Below are positions 38,318-50,241 of a stretch of 64,000 bases of DNA, piece after piece. The DNA lies in assembly GCA_025449115.1 (NCBI GenBank), contig JAHLKC010000070.1, forward strand, positions 1-64,000, given 5' to 3'. The notes beneath the pieces were generated by a model. The model had not been told where the DNA came from and did not search any database. It saw only the letters and a list, made by a program, of their open reading frames with translations. Numbering within the stretch: the first letter of the stretch is position 1; the number at the start of each line of letters is the position of its first letter. Origin of the DNA: Chytridium lagenaria (taxonomy: Eukaryota > Chytridiomycota > Chytridiomycetes > Chytridiales > Chytridiaceae). Position numbers and translations under genes: made by a program.

Positions 38318-40358
38318 TTACTTGGGGAAGGTGGTGGCAATCCACTGCCTAAAGACACCACAAGCCTCTGCGAGGCCACCCTGCAGGCTCTCACTGTCAG
38401 AGATAACCTCATCACCCGTGAACAAGGATGACCCTCATGTTGAAGATCCCACCTTATCACCCGCAGCATACTTGGGCCCAACACGCACGGCCTCCTCATA
38501 ATCCCTTCTTCTCCCTGACAAGCCTCTCCTCAAGCGGCTCCTTGAGCGACTCAACCCAAGCATCCCCAGAAAGGTCCTTGCCCGTCATCTCCTTGACAAG
38601 ATCAAGGAACATGCGGCTGTTTCCAGACTTCCAGTAGATCTCACGAAGGTCAGCGCCAACCTTTTCATTGTCAACGATCGCACCGTACTTGCTAAGGAAG
38701 TGCTTGCGAGTTTGGTGGACGGACATATCGGCGAGACGTAGCCGTGGTAGTAGGCGGCGGACTCGTCAGCAAGCATGTGGGGGGACACTCATGAGGGGAC
38801 GGCCAGAAAAGACCACCTTGAATGTCCTTCTCAATCTCATCAGCGATCGCGAGCATACGAGCAGGGGTGAGCTCGGACTCGTCAAGGTCGTAAAGACGCC
38901 TCTCGAAGAACGGAACGGCGATCATGGCGCGAAGCGCAAAGACTTCGTAGGGGTGAGTGCTGGTAATATCGCGCTCGACAAGATCCCATGGAATGACCTC
39001 GCCGTTGACAGAGAGCGCGTACCTTCCAAGCCATGCGCCATCCTTGACGATGGAGTCGAGGAACATGCTCTGATTCTCAGCATAGGGGATAGAAGTAGGA
39101 GCACGTTCCTGGCTGAAAAGAGGACTGGCTTGCTGGACGTTGGCAAAGTGGGCAGCGTGGCCACCTTCGTGCATGAGGGTGACAAGGGCGGTGTGGCCGG
39201 AGCCAATCTGGGAGGGGGTAGCCAAACTGGTGAAGTTGGCCTGGGAGGGGACCCAGCCACGGGTGCTGGACTTCCAAGCGGGCTGGGGCCAGTGGCAGAA
39301 TCCGTTGGAGTACTTGCCCTGACGATCGCAAAGGTCGAGGCGCATGGTGGCGCCTTCGTATTGGAATACCAAGAGCTGCAAAAGACCTCGCCCAGGCGTC
39401 AACGGCGTTCTCGAAGGGGAAGTACGGGTCCTTGAGCGCGCTGATGTCACCAGAGAGCGAGTAGCCGAGGTTGTAAGGTAGGAGAGCGCTCTCACCCTTC
39501 TCCTTGGCGAGACGGGCAAGGGAAGCCTCAAGAATGGGGCGGGAATCTTTCTCGAGTTTTTCGAGCATGGGGAAGAGTGTGTGCTTGCCGAAACCTTCAG
39601 CTTGAGAGACCTTCATGTCGTAGAAGCACTCATAGCCAAGGGCGCAGGGCGAGCTTGTTGCGGAGCTTGACGATCTCGACAAACTTCTCGGCAACAAAGG
39701 GGCCGATTCCACGGAGACCTTCGTAGCAAGCCTTCCTGAGCTCTTCGTTAGGGGAGGTACGCATAAGATTCCTCAGCTGAACAGAGGAGGCGGACTTGTA
39801 TTCTTTGGTGACGGGGTCAACGTAGCCAAGCTGCATCTTGTTCCTGGCCTGGGCGAGCTCAGCCTCAAGCTCGTTAATCTGGTTGCGGAGAGCAAGGGCG
39901 TCCTGGTCCTGGATGATGTAGCAAAGGAAGGTCCTCTCAAAAATGGCAAGAACCTTGCGCTGCTCGGCGGTAAGGTCAGAGCGCTTGAGGTGCTCACGAA
40001 CGCGCTCAAGCATCTTCTCGTCGCCGAGGAAGAGGTCAAGCTCGTTCTTGGTCCTTGTAAGCTCGGCTTTGTAATGGAAATGCGTACAGGGTCAGTTAGA
40101 ATAAAGCCAGGATCGCAATACATAGTATGGGAATCCATCAAACATGCTTTCAAATCACGTAACGAAAGAAAACAAAACAAATATTGCGGGACAGATATAG
40201 ACGAAGTGCTTACCAGATGAAGATCCGTTAAGATTCATCTTGGTGGCCCAGAAGTTGTCTTCGTAAGCCTTGTGCATGCGCTCGTATGCGGCATTAAAGG
40301 ACTCGATAAAGGTGGGGACGTCCGCATCGACAGGGATGGCAGCAGAAGCAACGGTCAT
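38318..40358 (-). CDS. Family M3 zinc metallopeptidase (oligopeptidase)
   Basis: Cleaves short peptides. A first exon (40358-40214, starting MTVASAAIPVDADVPTF) joins a long second exon near 40065. Visible family features are the helical N-terminal half (LTAEQRKVLAIFERTF, ELEAELAQARNKM, NEELRKACYEGLRGIG), the middle (LGYECFYDMKVSQAEGFG), and the zinc site HEGGHAAHF with HExxH at about 39150-39175. Downstream is YAENQSMFLDSIVKDG, supplying the third-ligand helix, and the Tyr-rich ADESAAYYHGYVSP. The HEGGHAAHF form resembles the M3 group seen in bacteria and protists rather than thimet oligopeptidase. The C-terminus ends FRQWIATTFPK. The frame changes at about 39650, 39390, 38760, 38510 and 38440, each at a one-base indel with alignable sequence on both sides, so I read it as an intact gene with sequence errors. 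Confidence 0.82.
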
Positions 40359-40843
40359 GGCTGATCGAGATGAGTATAACAGGGGGATGCGAGGTGGAAT
40401 GCGTGTAAGCGAAAGTTGACTTATAAGGTCTGTCGAGCGATGTGTCGATGTGGGGAATGAGGTGAAAGCGAGGCAACGGATTCGGAAGGGTTGAATTGTT
40501 AAGACTCGGGATGTCATGCGCTTGGGCAACGAAAAAAGCACAAAACCAAAAAATCCATGCTTTGCTGACAAGGAAAGGTTCCCTCTCACTTCCGTCGCAT
40601 GAACGGCATCAACGCATTATACGCACTAGGTTCATCACCTCTTTGCCTTGATCCATCTACCTTCCTCTTTCTCTCTCTCTTTCTCTCTACATTTTACAAT
40701 CCAGTTATCTGTGTGCGTAGGTGAATAAAGCCATTGAAGTCATCCTTCAATTTCTGGACATCTCATCTGGACAACGTTAAATTATTACTACAGCATACGT
40801 GAACATCCATTCCGCGACGACATCGAAGCTGTTAAACGCCGTC

Positions 40844-42707
40844 ATGCGACGGAGGTGAGAGTGAACCTTTCCAATTTTCGTGTCAAAAGGTAAAAAGAAG
40901 AAAAAGTCGAGACAATTTAATAAAGCCGTCATGTCGCTGACAACGGGCCCTGTGCCGATGCCGTCTGTTCAGGCATAACCCGCAAACATCTACTTGGAAT
41001 TTTGATTCTAAGCTCTTTTCTTTCCAATTTCGATCACTTTCTTTCATTGTCTCATCCAAATCAGAGGCGGAAGGCTCTATCCAGAGATGCCTCAACATCA
41101 GTGGAAAGTCTGAAAACATCGCCGAAGCCTCCCCCGGACCGCCAAAACAGCCATTTCTTCTGAATCGCCTACACCAGCCTCAACCTTAACCTTCATCGAA
41201 CCATCTGTCGCTGTACAGACGACCAAACCAGCTGACACCCAAAACCCCCGCTCGTCAATTCACCCACTGCCCACCAAAAAAGCCCATACTTTGGGGCCTA
41301 CCAGAAGAAGAATTTTCGTCAACTAGTCAACCCTTTTTTTTGATCGTGCCTTCCGAACTACTCAGCTGTGGGACTCCATATACAAAACCGGCCTTCTTTC
41401 CTTCGATGAAATCACCGCTCTCAGCAAAGTCGATCGCGAATCCCTCAAATCCCAATTCGACTTGGGCGCAGGTACAATCAGAAATCGTGTCGTTTTCTTC
41501 TGATGGTACTGTAAAGTACCTGTTAGGCTTTCCGGGTAAAGCCGATGTTGAAACTGTCATCATACCGACGGGAAAATTGCGGCTACCTTCCACTGCGGGA
41601 CAAAAGCAGGAGGATTTTGACAACCGCGACAGTGTGGTGTGTCGAGTCAAGTCGGGTGCTCTTTAAATTGTTCATTCTGCCATACTGGGACGCAGAAGTT
41701 GTTGAGAAACTTGACAGCGGGGGAAATTTTGGCGCAGATTATGCTTGCGATGAAGGAACTTAGAGATTTCCCGTTATCACCTGGAAAAGCGAAAAGGCTC
41801 ACTAACATCGTCATGATGGTAACATATCACTTTTTGAATCCTCCTGCGATATCTTTAATTGGACCCACCAAATTCCAATTTGTATCCCCTTTGTAAACCT
41901 CACGCCTGCGTTTTTCCTTTCTCTTCTGCCGTCCGTGTTTCCTGACCCATCTTTCTTAGGGCCAAGGTGAACCTCTTCTCAACTTTAAGAACGTCGCCCT
42001 TGCCTCCAAGCTTCTTTTCTCCGCTCTAGGCATGTCCCCGTGGCGCATGACCCTCTCTACATCAGGCGTCGCTCCCATGATCCCTCGGGTGGCCTCCGAA
42101 CTTGGATGTTCACTGGCGATATCCCTACACTCACCAGAGAACAGCTTGCGTGATGTGCTTGTACCCTTGAATAAGCAGTACCCCATTAACGAGGTCATGA
42201 AGTCAGTTCGCCGGTATATCCAGCTTATGCCAGCAGGGAGGCATAAAAGAGTTACGTTTGAGTAAGTGTTGCATTTCTTTCCGCCTCCTACATTTCATGT
42301 CTAGGTGTGTTGATATAATTTTGATAGATATGTTATGCTTCCGCGACGTTAACGACTCCGTCTCAATGGCCAAAGATGTCGCAACCCTTCTCAAAGGTCT
42401 ACCCGCCCACGTTAACCTAATCCCATTCAACCCTTGGCCCGGCACCAAATATGAGACATCATCACGTGAAGCGATCATTAAATTCCAAAATGTTCTGTTG
42501 GATAGGAACATTGCATGTAATATCAGGCACACTAGGGGCGATGATGTGCTTGCGGCTTGTGGGCAACTACGATCTTCTGAGGAACGGAAGAGGGAATTTT
42601 TTAAAAAAGGGACAAAAAAGGGAGGTGTTGAGTTGAGGAATTCAATTCGGGATGCGCCAGTATTCATATTGTATTTATTCTACTTAAAAGTTTGTTATAA
42701 TAACTAA
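40844..42707 (+). CDS. rlmN: RlmN-type radical-SAM adenine C2 methyltransferase
   Basis: RlmN methylates C2 of an adenine in large-subunit rRNA and in tRNA using a radical SAM Fe-S cluster and a methyl-cysteine. Seen: the N-terminal RNA-binding-like part [20 protein letters not shown], then [20 protein letters not shown] and [10 protein letters not shown]. Next come the cluster motif [16 protein letters not shown] (CxxxCxxC at 41657-41680), GQGEPLLNF (the GEP motif), [22 protein letters not shown] and [11 protein letters not shown]. The end, [19 protein letters not shown], carries the second catalytic cysteine. Introns are near 41817-41957 and 42262-42330. A frame change at about 41635 and others near 41330 and 41490 break the N-terminal half. 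The first exon (ATG 40844) is a guess. RlmN is bacterial in origin; in eukaryotes it is expected in organelles. Confidence 0.85.
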
Positions 42708-43089
42708 AAATTACTGTGGAGAAACTAGTTAGCCAAGCTTTTTGGCACACTATACCTCTACGTAACGTAACAGAAGCGCACATTAACAATCAGATGTACT
42801 CTTTTTCTTCTTATTAAAACGGAAGATTGAACTTTCCCTTCTCTCTTCGCGCCAATGCGATCTATCAAACGTCAGATGCAACACGTGTACCTTAACTACC
42901 TTGCACCCTCCATCTTCAATGCTCATTGTCGAGTCACCCTTTATTGGTACAGTAGTATACATTAACACCATATGTTCCTACCATAGACGTTGACGCCCTT
43001 AAACCTAAATAAAGTCGGGATGGCTTGCTAAACCCTTCGGATGTTCGGGCACGAACGATGTGTCGCGAATATGATGATGGTAATAACCC

Positions 43090-43391
43090 TTAATGTCGAG
43101 TGCGCCGTCTTGTACCTTTACATGGATAGAGCCATGCATCGATATCAGCATCCTCGTTATCAATCTAAAGGCAAAAAGAAAAGTCATCATTAAGACTAGA
43201 AAAAAACTCACATCTGCAACAGAATATGTCAAAATACTGCAACCCGATTTCAATGAATGTGATGTATGTTTCTCTCCAAATATTTTCGTGTATATCGAAG
43301 ACTTGGTTGGAGCCAGAATGTCCTTGAGTATGGAGGCGCGAGAAGGTGCGAGACCTACCGCGCGAAAAGATTTCAACTCTGGATGATACAA
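43090..43391 (-). CDS. Possible small two-exon protein, not recognised
   Basis: Exon 43391-43212 (MYHPELKSFRAVGLAPSRAS onward) joins 43164-43090 through a 47-nt intron with GTGAGT donor and CTTTAG acceptor. The product is about 84 residues ending TRRRTRH. The splice signals are good and the first exon is open, but no family is recognised and the length is short. It could instead be the end of a longer gene with unrecognised upstream exons, or chance. Confidence 0.3.
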
Positions 43392-43593
43392 TAAATAATA
43401 TATAAATTTCTTGATCCACGAAAATACCCGTTAGCTGGTTATATATTTTTTTATAATGGATATCGCGATTGCTGGCATACAATAAAATAAGCTTAGGGCT
43501 TCCTTCAGTTGTAGTGACATGATTTCAAAATTAGGGAAAAACAAACAATGCATATCGCAAAACAGTTATGTGAGCAAGACAGGGACGAGCACC

Positions 43594-45440
43594 TCAACAC
43601 CTGCGTAATCTGCAACCGTTATAGATCTCCAAAGCCGTTTCAAACTTCTTCGCCTCGTGTTTCGACTTCATCTAGGTATGTACAGACAGAAAATTAGAGA
43701 AATATATTCGCAAAAATTCAAGCAAATAATGCCGAAAGAGAACCCACGATAAGGACATGTCTGCCGAAACTCGGGTGATCCTCGTAAAGAACGAGTTCTT
43801 CTTGAACCCTTTTAAAACGACATGCTTTTGTCCATGCAATCTCAAAAACCAATTTCTGGTCTTCGGAGTACAGTACTTAAATGCCCAGAAAAATCGAAAT
43901 TAGCTAACAATAGACAGGAAGAGATACTATTTTGATATATGCTTACCGATTCGAGCCAATTTGGCACGCGAATGTCTTAATTTAAGAACAACGTGACCAG
44001 CAACATATGTCCTAACTCGTCGCCCAGATTCGCAAGTATGCGACAATACTGCCTTTCCCTATATAAGCATTTAACATCATGATATCTCATATCCTATAGG
44101 AAATAGTTTTGACATAATAGGCCGGAGAAAAAAGAACCTTGTAAAGAGCAGACTCGATCGACTTCCCAGTATTATTAAAAGCCGTCGATGGAATTTGACC
44201 TCCAGAAATAGCCGCATCGGCACCTGTAATGTGTATATCGGGGACAATCTTTTTTTGATATTCCGCTTGAAGAAGGCCGTATCCTAAAGCATGTAGGAGA
44301 GCCAAACCAAGATTTCATGGAAGGCTCTTAGATAATTCGGAGGTTTGCAGAATCGGGCATCGTGGCGGTATGGGAGCAGTAATTATAGTGTCTTAACAAT
44401 CCATATTCGTTAAAGGAGGGGGTCTTCATCGGATTTGAAGTATGCAACGCCGCAGCCTCCATAATGGCTTTGGCCTCGTTAGCTCTCATATCAGCCGCTA
44501 CATCTTGCATCTCTACCGCTGCATGTTCCTTTGTAGGCCGGGGATATTTATTAACAAGATCGTAGAACTTCGCCCAACGTTCCAGCCTTGCACGTTCTTC
44601 ACCCGAAAGAGTCCCCAAATATACAATATGATCCTCAAGCATCTTTCCTGTCTCGAATAAAAGATTTAACGTTATATGTAAGCTCTTTCTGAGTCTTGAG
44701 TCGCCTGCGAAGCGTTTCAATCTTTTTCTTTTCCTCGCTATTTTATGTAAACCATAAACATTGAACTTTTTCTGTTTTGATAACGCAATCTTTAGAATTA
44801 GAAAGACACTCTAGGGGTTTTCTTGTTTACCTGAATCTTCCATCGTAACTCTTGTAACTGTTCGATACCCACTTCGGCGTCACCTTTCGTTTGCAAAGAA
44901 AGAATCGAATCCATGTTGCCTGACGCTGGTTCCATATTCAAATCCCTAAACTCCGTTGCAACGATTTCGCTTAAATACTGCTCTTTGTCGGATCCACAAG
45001 ATCGAACAGTGCCACCAATAACCATGTCAACTGCCATTGAACCGACTCTTTGCTCGCTCGTCGAAGTCGCAAAAGCTTGTTCACTTTGCTGTAAAAATGG
45101 CATAATAAAGTCGGCATCCACATCCTTTGCTTTAATCTTAAAGTGGTTGAGCTGTCTAGAACTCACATCCACAACTAATGAGCTGAACAAACCGCAATGC
45201 GATACGGATGTTATCGATGCTGGCAATTTCTTCGAGCCGTTGTCGGTCAAAGGTTCGGTTGGACTCGGCCGCGCCTCAGTGGCTTCCTTTCTATGATATG
45301 GAATGCCCTTGATGAAGCGCATAGCCGCGTTGTGGGCTATCTCGCGCGTTTTTTCATTGCAAAGGTTGGATTAGGGGTGAACGAAGATAGGGAATGGATT
45401 ACGAAGTGGATATTTGCAACTCACCTGCTTCGAAGGGCAT
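43594..45440 (-). CDS. Uncharacterised coiled-coil protein
   Basis: A model of about eight exons. It starts MPFEA at 45440, spliced to AHNAAMRFIKGIPYHRKEA, then after a one-base jump RLEEIASIDNIRIALRFVQ, then DADFIMPFLQQSEQAF. A coiled coil follows (EEKKKIETLRRRLKTQKEL, 44790-44640), then DHIVYLGTLSGEERARLERW and KEHAAVEMQDVAADMRANEA. The C-terminal half reads GQIPSTAFNNTGKSIESALY, then HTCESGRRVRTYVAGHVVLK, and KLVFEIAWTKACRFKRVQEE. It ends KHEAKKFETALEIYNGCRLR and the stop at 43594. The strings are consistent with one structured protein of roughly 420 residues. I do not recognise the family. Frame jumps near 45250, 44650 and 44300 make the model provisional. Confidence 0.45.
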
Positions 45441-45683
45441 GGAACACTTCGAGGTTGGTGTATGATAAGGTTGTTGTTTTTGTTGCTCAAACAAATTAAA
45501 TAAATACATACAAAATGTAATAAAAATCTTCACCAACATCATTTATGAACTATCGAACTCCCTGTAAACGCGACAAAAAGAAAACGTTATTACTAAAAGA
45601 TCATTTTATTAAGTGTCGAGCCTGCGGTTTATAGGCCTTCAAGCTCAACCCTCAACGTATCAAGATCATGATCATTCATGCCG

Positions 45684-47937
45684 CTAAATAGCAAATCCAA
45701 CCTTTCTTTGTATATCAAAAATCACTTCACCATCGCAATTCCTATCCTCATTTATAGGCAATTGAGAAAATATCCCCATCTCTTCGTCTAAAGCAATCGC
45801 CTTCCCAAATCGTCGAGGTGAACGCGAAGAAATCCGATCTCTGCGAGGACGCGATCGACCATCATCATCGTACATAATTTGACTACTATAAAAACGATCA
45901 CGGCCACGGCTTCTGTCACGGCCACGGCTTCTGTCACGGCCACGGCTTCTGTCACGATCACGGCTTCTGTCGCGACGAGTATGGCGACGCCATCGACCAT
46001 CATCATGGCTCCTATTTCGACGACTGCGATAGCAATCGCGGCTTCTATCGAGACCACTACGACGCACGTAGTCATCGTAACTTCTTTCTCTTCGAGAGGA
46101 AAAGCTTCTATCCCTTCTGCGATCAAAGCTGCGACCTCGTAAACTTCTTCTATCCCTCCGTCCACGCCGTGAATCACCAACTTCACGACCTCCTCGATAA
46201 AAGTCGACAACACCCTTATCCCTATCACCGCAACGTCTTTCTTTTTGACCTGGTAAGCTTTCTTTATCCCTCCTCTGATCAGAACCCCAGTCTTGCGGAC
46301 TCTTTTCCTTCCGTTCGCATCGCGAATCATCCGCTGCACGGAGTCCTCCATCATATTTAGCAAGTTCTAAACCGCCCCCATCTCCAATGCTAGAGGGAAT
46401 ATCTCTCTCCATAACACAACTTATAGCCTTTGCTTTCGTCTTCTTTAGTGACCTCTCATTTTCCAACGAAACTGCAGGCCGCTTGGGCTCGGTTATTAAA
46501 AAAATCTCTAAGGATGATTCACTTGACACATTCGGTGGTTTCAAAACTTTTAAAGGGGGCACAGCTGCTACAATCGTCTCCATAGATAGTTCGCGTTGTG
46601 ATAATTTTTGTAGCTCCGTCATCTTTTGGTGCGGTGATACCCCGTCTAGGATCCGCAATATTTTTGCAGCTATTTCAGGATTCGACAACATTGACTTTGT
46701 GGCATTTAAACACTTTGCTGTCTTTGGTGAGTTCTTAGATGGCTGCTCTGAAAGCCGTGATAAACTTGATTCCTTCGAAGGTGATAGCTTCAACGGCGCT
46801 AAACGTTCTCCAATTTTTGCTGGCGATAATTCCACGGACTGCAAGGAGCTTGATGAATTTAAAATCGAAGTTTCTTGTGGTTCCTTGAGTAATTCCAAGG
46901 AAAATGAAGGCTCCAAAATTTCGTTTCTTGACGATCTCAATGATTGCTCATCTTTAACTTCGCCGCGCGCTTTTTCTTCTTGATATTAGTAGAATCATTA
47001 CATGCTTTGAGAAGTTGCTCCAATTCATCGGCGTCACTTAAATTTAAAACCTGCAATTCTGTAAGCCTAGCCAAGAAAGAGAGGGAAAATGCGCTTATGG
47101 CCATGAAAGAATTTCGTCGAAATGCTAGGACATCTTACCTCAAAGCAATGCTTACAATTCAGGCCATCGTCCACATCAAACGTTACATCGTTTCGAACAA
47201 AATTACATCGGGTATTCCAATTCGTCGAGTAGTTATGCTGTTCCTCCTCATCCTTCATGGTACCGATGACTTTGAGGAATAAAAAAACATTTCAGGTTAC
47301 AACAAAATCAGGAGAAGGCACCTACAAAATCTAATTTGGTTCTGCGGAGGCATGGTGGCGCTTACTTTTACAGCAACTCTTGCTGAACATATATGAATTA
47401 TATCATGAAGCTCATACGTTTGTAAGATCGCTGGTATCTTAACAATAGCAATCGTTAAAATCTTGGGCAGCATGGTGCAATTACCAATTTTGTCGCCTCG
47501 GACGTTAAATAAGGTAACGGTGGAATGCAGTCCTCTCCAGACGTGATAAATGAATCGGGATCTTGGGGAACGGTATTGAAAGTCACATGTGGACCTGCCG
47601 CTTTGGCAGTTCTCATTTCACATATTAAAAAGTTGGGTGACCTCCTAAATGACTCCGTTGGCGGACATGCTGAGCAGGTTGACTGGAAGGGATCCTTTGA
47701 CTCATTATCTGGGCTGTAGGAGAATGGAGAGCCTTTTCCTGTACCCCTGGCTTCATTTTCCCACCTACCATTTCTTGTTTCTCTGAGGTAGCCTTCCGTC
47801 TGCAAAAGGATTAGTATGGAAAGCAATGGTATATATGGGGATTACCTTTGCTTCCCTGTCGAGTTGCCCTTCCGCTGTCTTGCTCTTTTCCTTGTCAACA
47901 ATAAATGAAGGAACTTCGGACTCCTCGTTGTCGATCA
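45684..47937 (-). CDS. Uncharacterised protein with Cys pairs and an Arg/Asp/Ser-rich (RS-like) tail
   Basis: A model of at least five exons from ATG 47937 (MIDNEESEVPSFIVDKEKSK). The N-terminal half carries Cys pairs: CSAC near 47670, then RCNFV and CKHC near 47150-47210. These could form zinc sites, but I cannot match a known finger. A helical segment follows (LTELQVLNLSDADELEQLLK), then a long Ser-rich region and a tail dense in RD, RS and DR dipeptides (DRSRGRDRSRGRDRSRGRDR, 45890-46150), which is typical of splicing- or RNA-associated nuclear proteins. The end reads EVIFDIQRKVGFAI. Function is inferred only from composition. A frame change near 46950 joins the helix exon to the Ser-rich exon. 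Confidence 0.5.
45899..45970 (-). repeat. 18-bp coding tandem repeat (RSRGRD units)
   Basis: Four consecutive 18-bp units (45899, 45917, 45935, 45953; CACGGCCACGGCTTCTGT on the + strand, the last slightly changed) encode the Arg/Ser/Gly/Asp hexapeptide repeat in the tail of the minus-strand gene. Confidence 0.9.
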
Positions 47938-48183
47938 TAATATCGAACGAACTTCGTTGTCGATCACGAATAGATATATCGTCCTTTGTTTTTTATGTTT
48001 CGATGGATAAAAATACGCATCTGTGCCTTCAACCAAAATTTTTTATGACAATTACTCGCTAAATAAATAGAAAAACGTGCCACCATCATTACAGTTTTAT
48101 TGTTGTTGTTGAAAAAATAATATAGAAATTCACCATCCTTCATAGATACACATACTTATCATCATGTCATATTTCACTCTCCG

Positions 48184-48742
48184 CTACTTAGCAATTGCCA
48201 AACCCCAAATCTCAGAACACCCCGCCTCCCGGCATTTCGCAAAAACAGCCCTCATCGTACTCCCGCTCACAACAACATCATCAACCACGAGCACAGGCTT
48301 CCCGTAGAATTGATCCCTCACAGCAATACTGTTTAAATGCATCGCAGAAGTGCGTAACAAATTGTCTGCCGTATTTTTTTGTGAAAAGGCTCTGTTGCGC
48401 AACTTCCCGCGTTCGAACTAACATACCAATACCGTCTTTGTGTGAATTTGGGGGAAGCGAAGGGAGAATGTCATTAATTGCCTCCGCAAGTGCGCTGTGG
48501 TTTGGACCGACTATGTGGTTGGGGGCTATGACGATTGTAGGTGGAGATGTCATGAGTGGGAGGACTTTATCCAAGCCGGATTTTAAAGCATCTTTGATCC
48601 ACTTGCGATGGGCATATGGCATGTTGCAAGACTTCAGGGACAACAAAGCCTCATACGGGATGGTTGAGGATGGGTTTTTGATGGATAGGTCGTAGATGTA
48701 GAGGATGGGAGGGTCTTGCGTGTCGAGGCGGTTTAAAGGCAT
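48184..48742 (-). CDS. Phosphoribosyltransferase-domain protein
   Basis: About 185 residues starting MPLNRLDTQDPPILYIYDLS at 48742. The C-terminal half holds the PRPP-binding signature of type I phosphoribosyltransferases, PVLVVDDVVVSGSTMRAVFA, preceded by NLLRTSAMHLNSIAV, and ends GLAIAK. The middle (TIVIAPNHIVGPNHSALAEA, then MLVRTREVAQQSL) fits the strand and flexible-loop part of ComF-like enzymes. The exact substrate cannot be told from the sequence. The frame changes inside an A7/T7 homopolymer at about 48372-48380, between the LFTKK and TADNLLR parts. One base there is probably wrong. No introns are needed. Confidence 0.7.
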
Positions 48743-49004
48743 AGCTTATTGTTCAGTAGTTGTGCAAGATCTGCAGAAAAGTTGTTTATATCCATCAAGC
48801 AAACTGCATTGAGGCATTCGCATAGCGGATTGCCTATGCCTACAATAAATCTACTCAAATTGTAGCTGGATTACCACTTATTCTTGATGTGGTGACATGA
48901 CTACCACCAAAGTTGTAAAACTCTTATAAAGGGAAAAAATTAATTGACACAGTTGTGTCTACATGCATCTCCGTCATTAGGTCCTTTAACAGCATCGGAG
49001 CATC

Positions 49005-49998
49005 ATGTTCGGCAGGAAGAAAAAGAAAGCAAAAGAACGCAGCGGTGCAGCTGGATCCGCAGATGGCGACACAGAGAGCGAAACCTCACTCATATCTCAG
49101 AGCTTCAACATTCAAAGCCGAGCCTCTGAAGTTTCCGCTCCATCATCACCTGCACCGTCGCTGGGTCGATTAGTGCCTGAAGCGGGTGCTCCTGATACCT
49201 TAAATCGAGGCGGGAGACCTGCTTATGGGAATTCCGGAAATGCTGGCGGGCCAGCGATATCGGATAAGAAAATTATGGAGGTGATTTACACATTACTACT
49301 TTCCTTCTTATGCTGCTTGAAGAATGCTAACATTAATGCCTTATATTGGACACAATTCTTTTGCAGCTCGACGCCAAGCTAAAGGGTGGGAGCTTATTTA
49401 AATTTAAATGGTAAAAGTTAACTTACTTCATGTAGATAACATCAACGTTTTTGAGAATGCAATACTGGGGGTAAGAACGCCGCATGTTATATTTTAAAGC
49501 TAACTCTGGATCAAAGCTTGATGAGAGACGGCAAAGGTTTATTGACATGGAGCGCAAGAGTTTGCAACTGGACGAGTCCGTAAAAATATTCCGGAAATCC
49601 GCATCAGATGCAAAGTAAGTCCATCTCTGACCACTGTCTTCTTTTCTTTTATTTATTCTATTCTTGTTGCTAATGAAGTATAGAAACAAGATGTGGAAAA
49701 GAATATGAAGATGTGCTTGATCCTCTTTGGCGTCATCATTGCAGCCATCATCATCCTAATTATTGTCTTTATTCCGAAAGGAGGAGGGGGTGGAGGAGGC
49801 AACAACAATGTCGATACCAAGGCCGAGCGGAAGAAGATACCGAGTGATAAAGAAGAGATGTTGGAAGGGGACGAGGGCAAATTGAACGTAGCAAAGGTTT
49901 CATCAAAATTCTCTCACGATAACTCGAACCGGTGGATATCGTTTTATGATTCGGTGTTGGATTCAGACAGTGTAAAGGGAACGGCTGGGAGAAAGTGA
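49005..49998 (+). CDS. Synaptobrevin/VAMP-like SNARE with an extended C-terminal tail
   Basis: Vesicle fusion protein. The disordered Ser-rich N-terminus starts MFGRKKKKAKERSGAAG. The SNARE motif is built from short exons: SDKKIMELDAKLKG, then DNINVFENAILG, then (after an intron ending at CAAAG with a CTAAC branch site) LDERRQRFIDMERKSLQLDE, then SVKIFRKSASDAKNKMW. Next come KNMKMCLILFGVII and the rest of a transmembrane helix (AAIIILIIVFIPKG). From the conserved Phe of KIFRKSA back to the central layer, the spacing equals that of VAMP2 and puts Glu (FEN) where R-SNAREs have Arg. After the membrane segment come GGGGGGG and about 60 polar residues, an unusual lumenal or extracellular extension. 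One base near 49690 shifts the frame at MW/KNMKM. Confidence 0.72.
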
Positions 49999-50241
49999 TG
50001 ATAATATTTTGGGAACCCCCTTTTATCCTCAAGGTGGAATTCGGCTGCTACGAAGTAGTTACTTTTTAGTCTTGAATGTAAATACATATATAAAACGGTT
50101 TTAATACAAAGAAATAGACTGCCATGCAAAAGCTATGGATTTGTGGAGGCACAAAATAACAAGGAGGAGAAAAGTAGAGGAAGCGGATGTGTGAGTGAAG
50201 TTAAGTATAAGCGTTAAGTATTGTGCGCCAAGTATCGTGCG

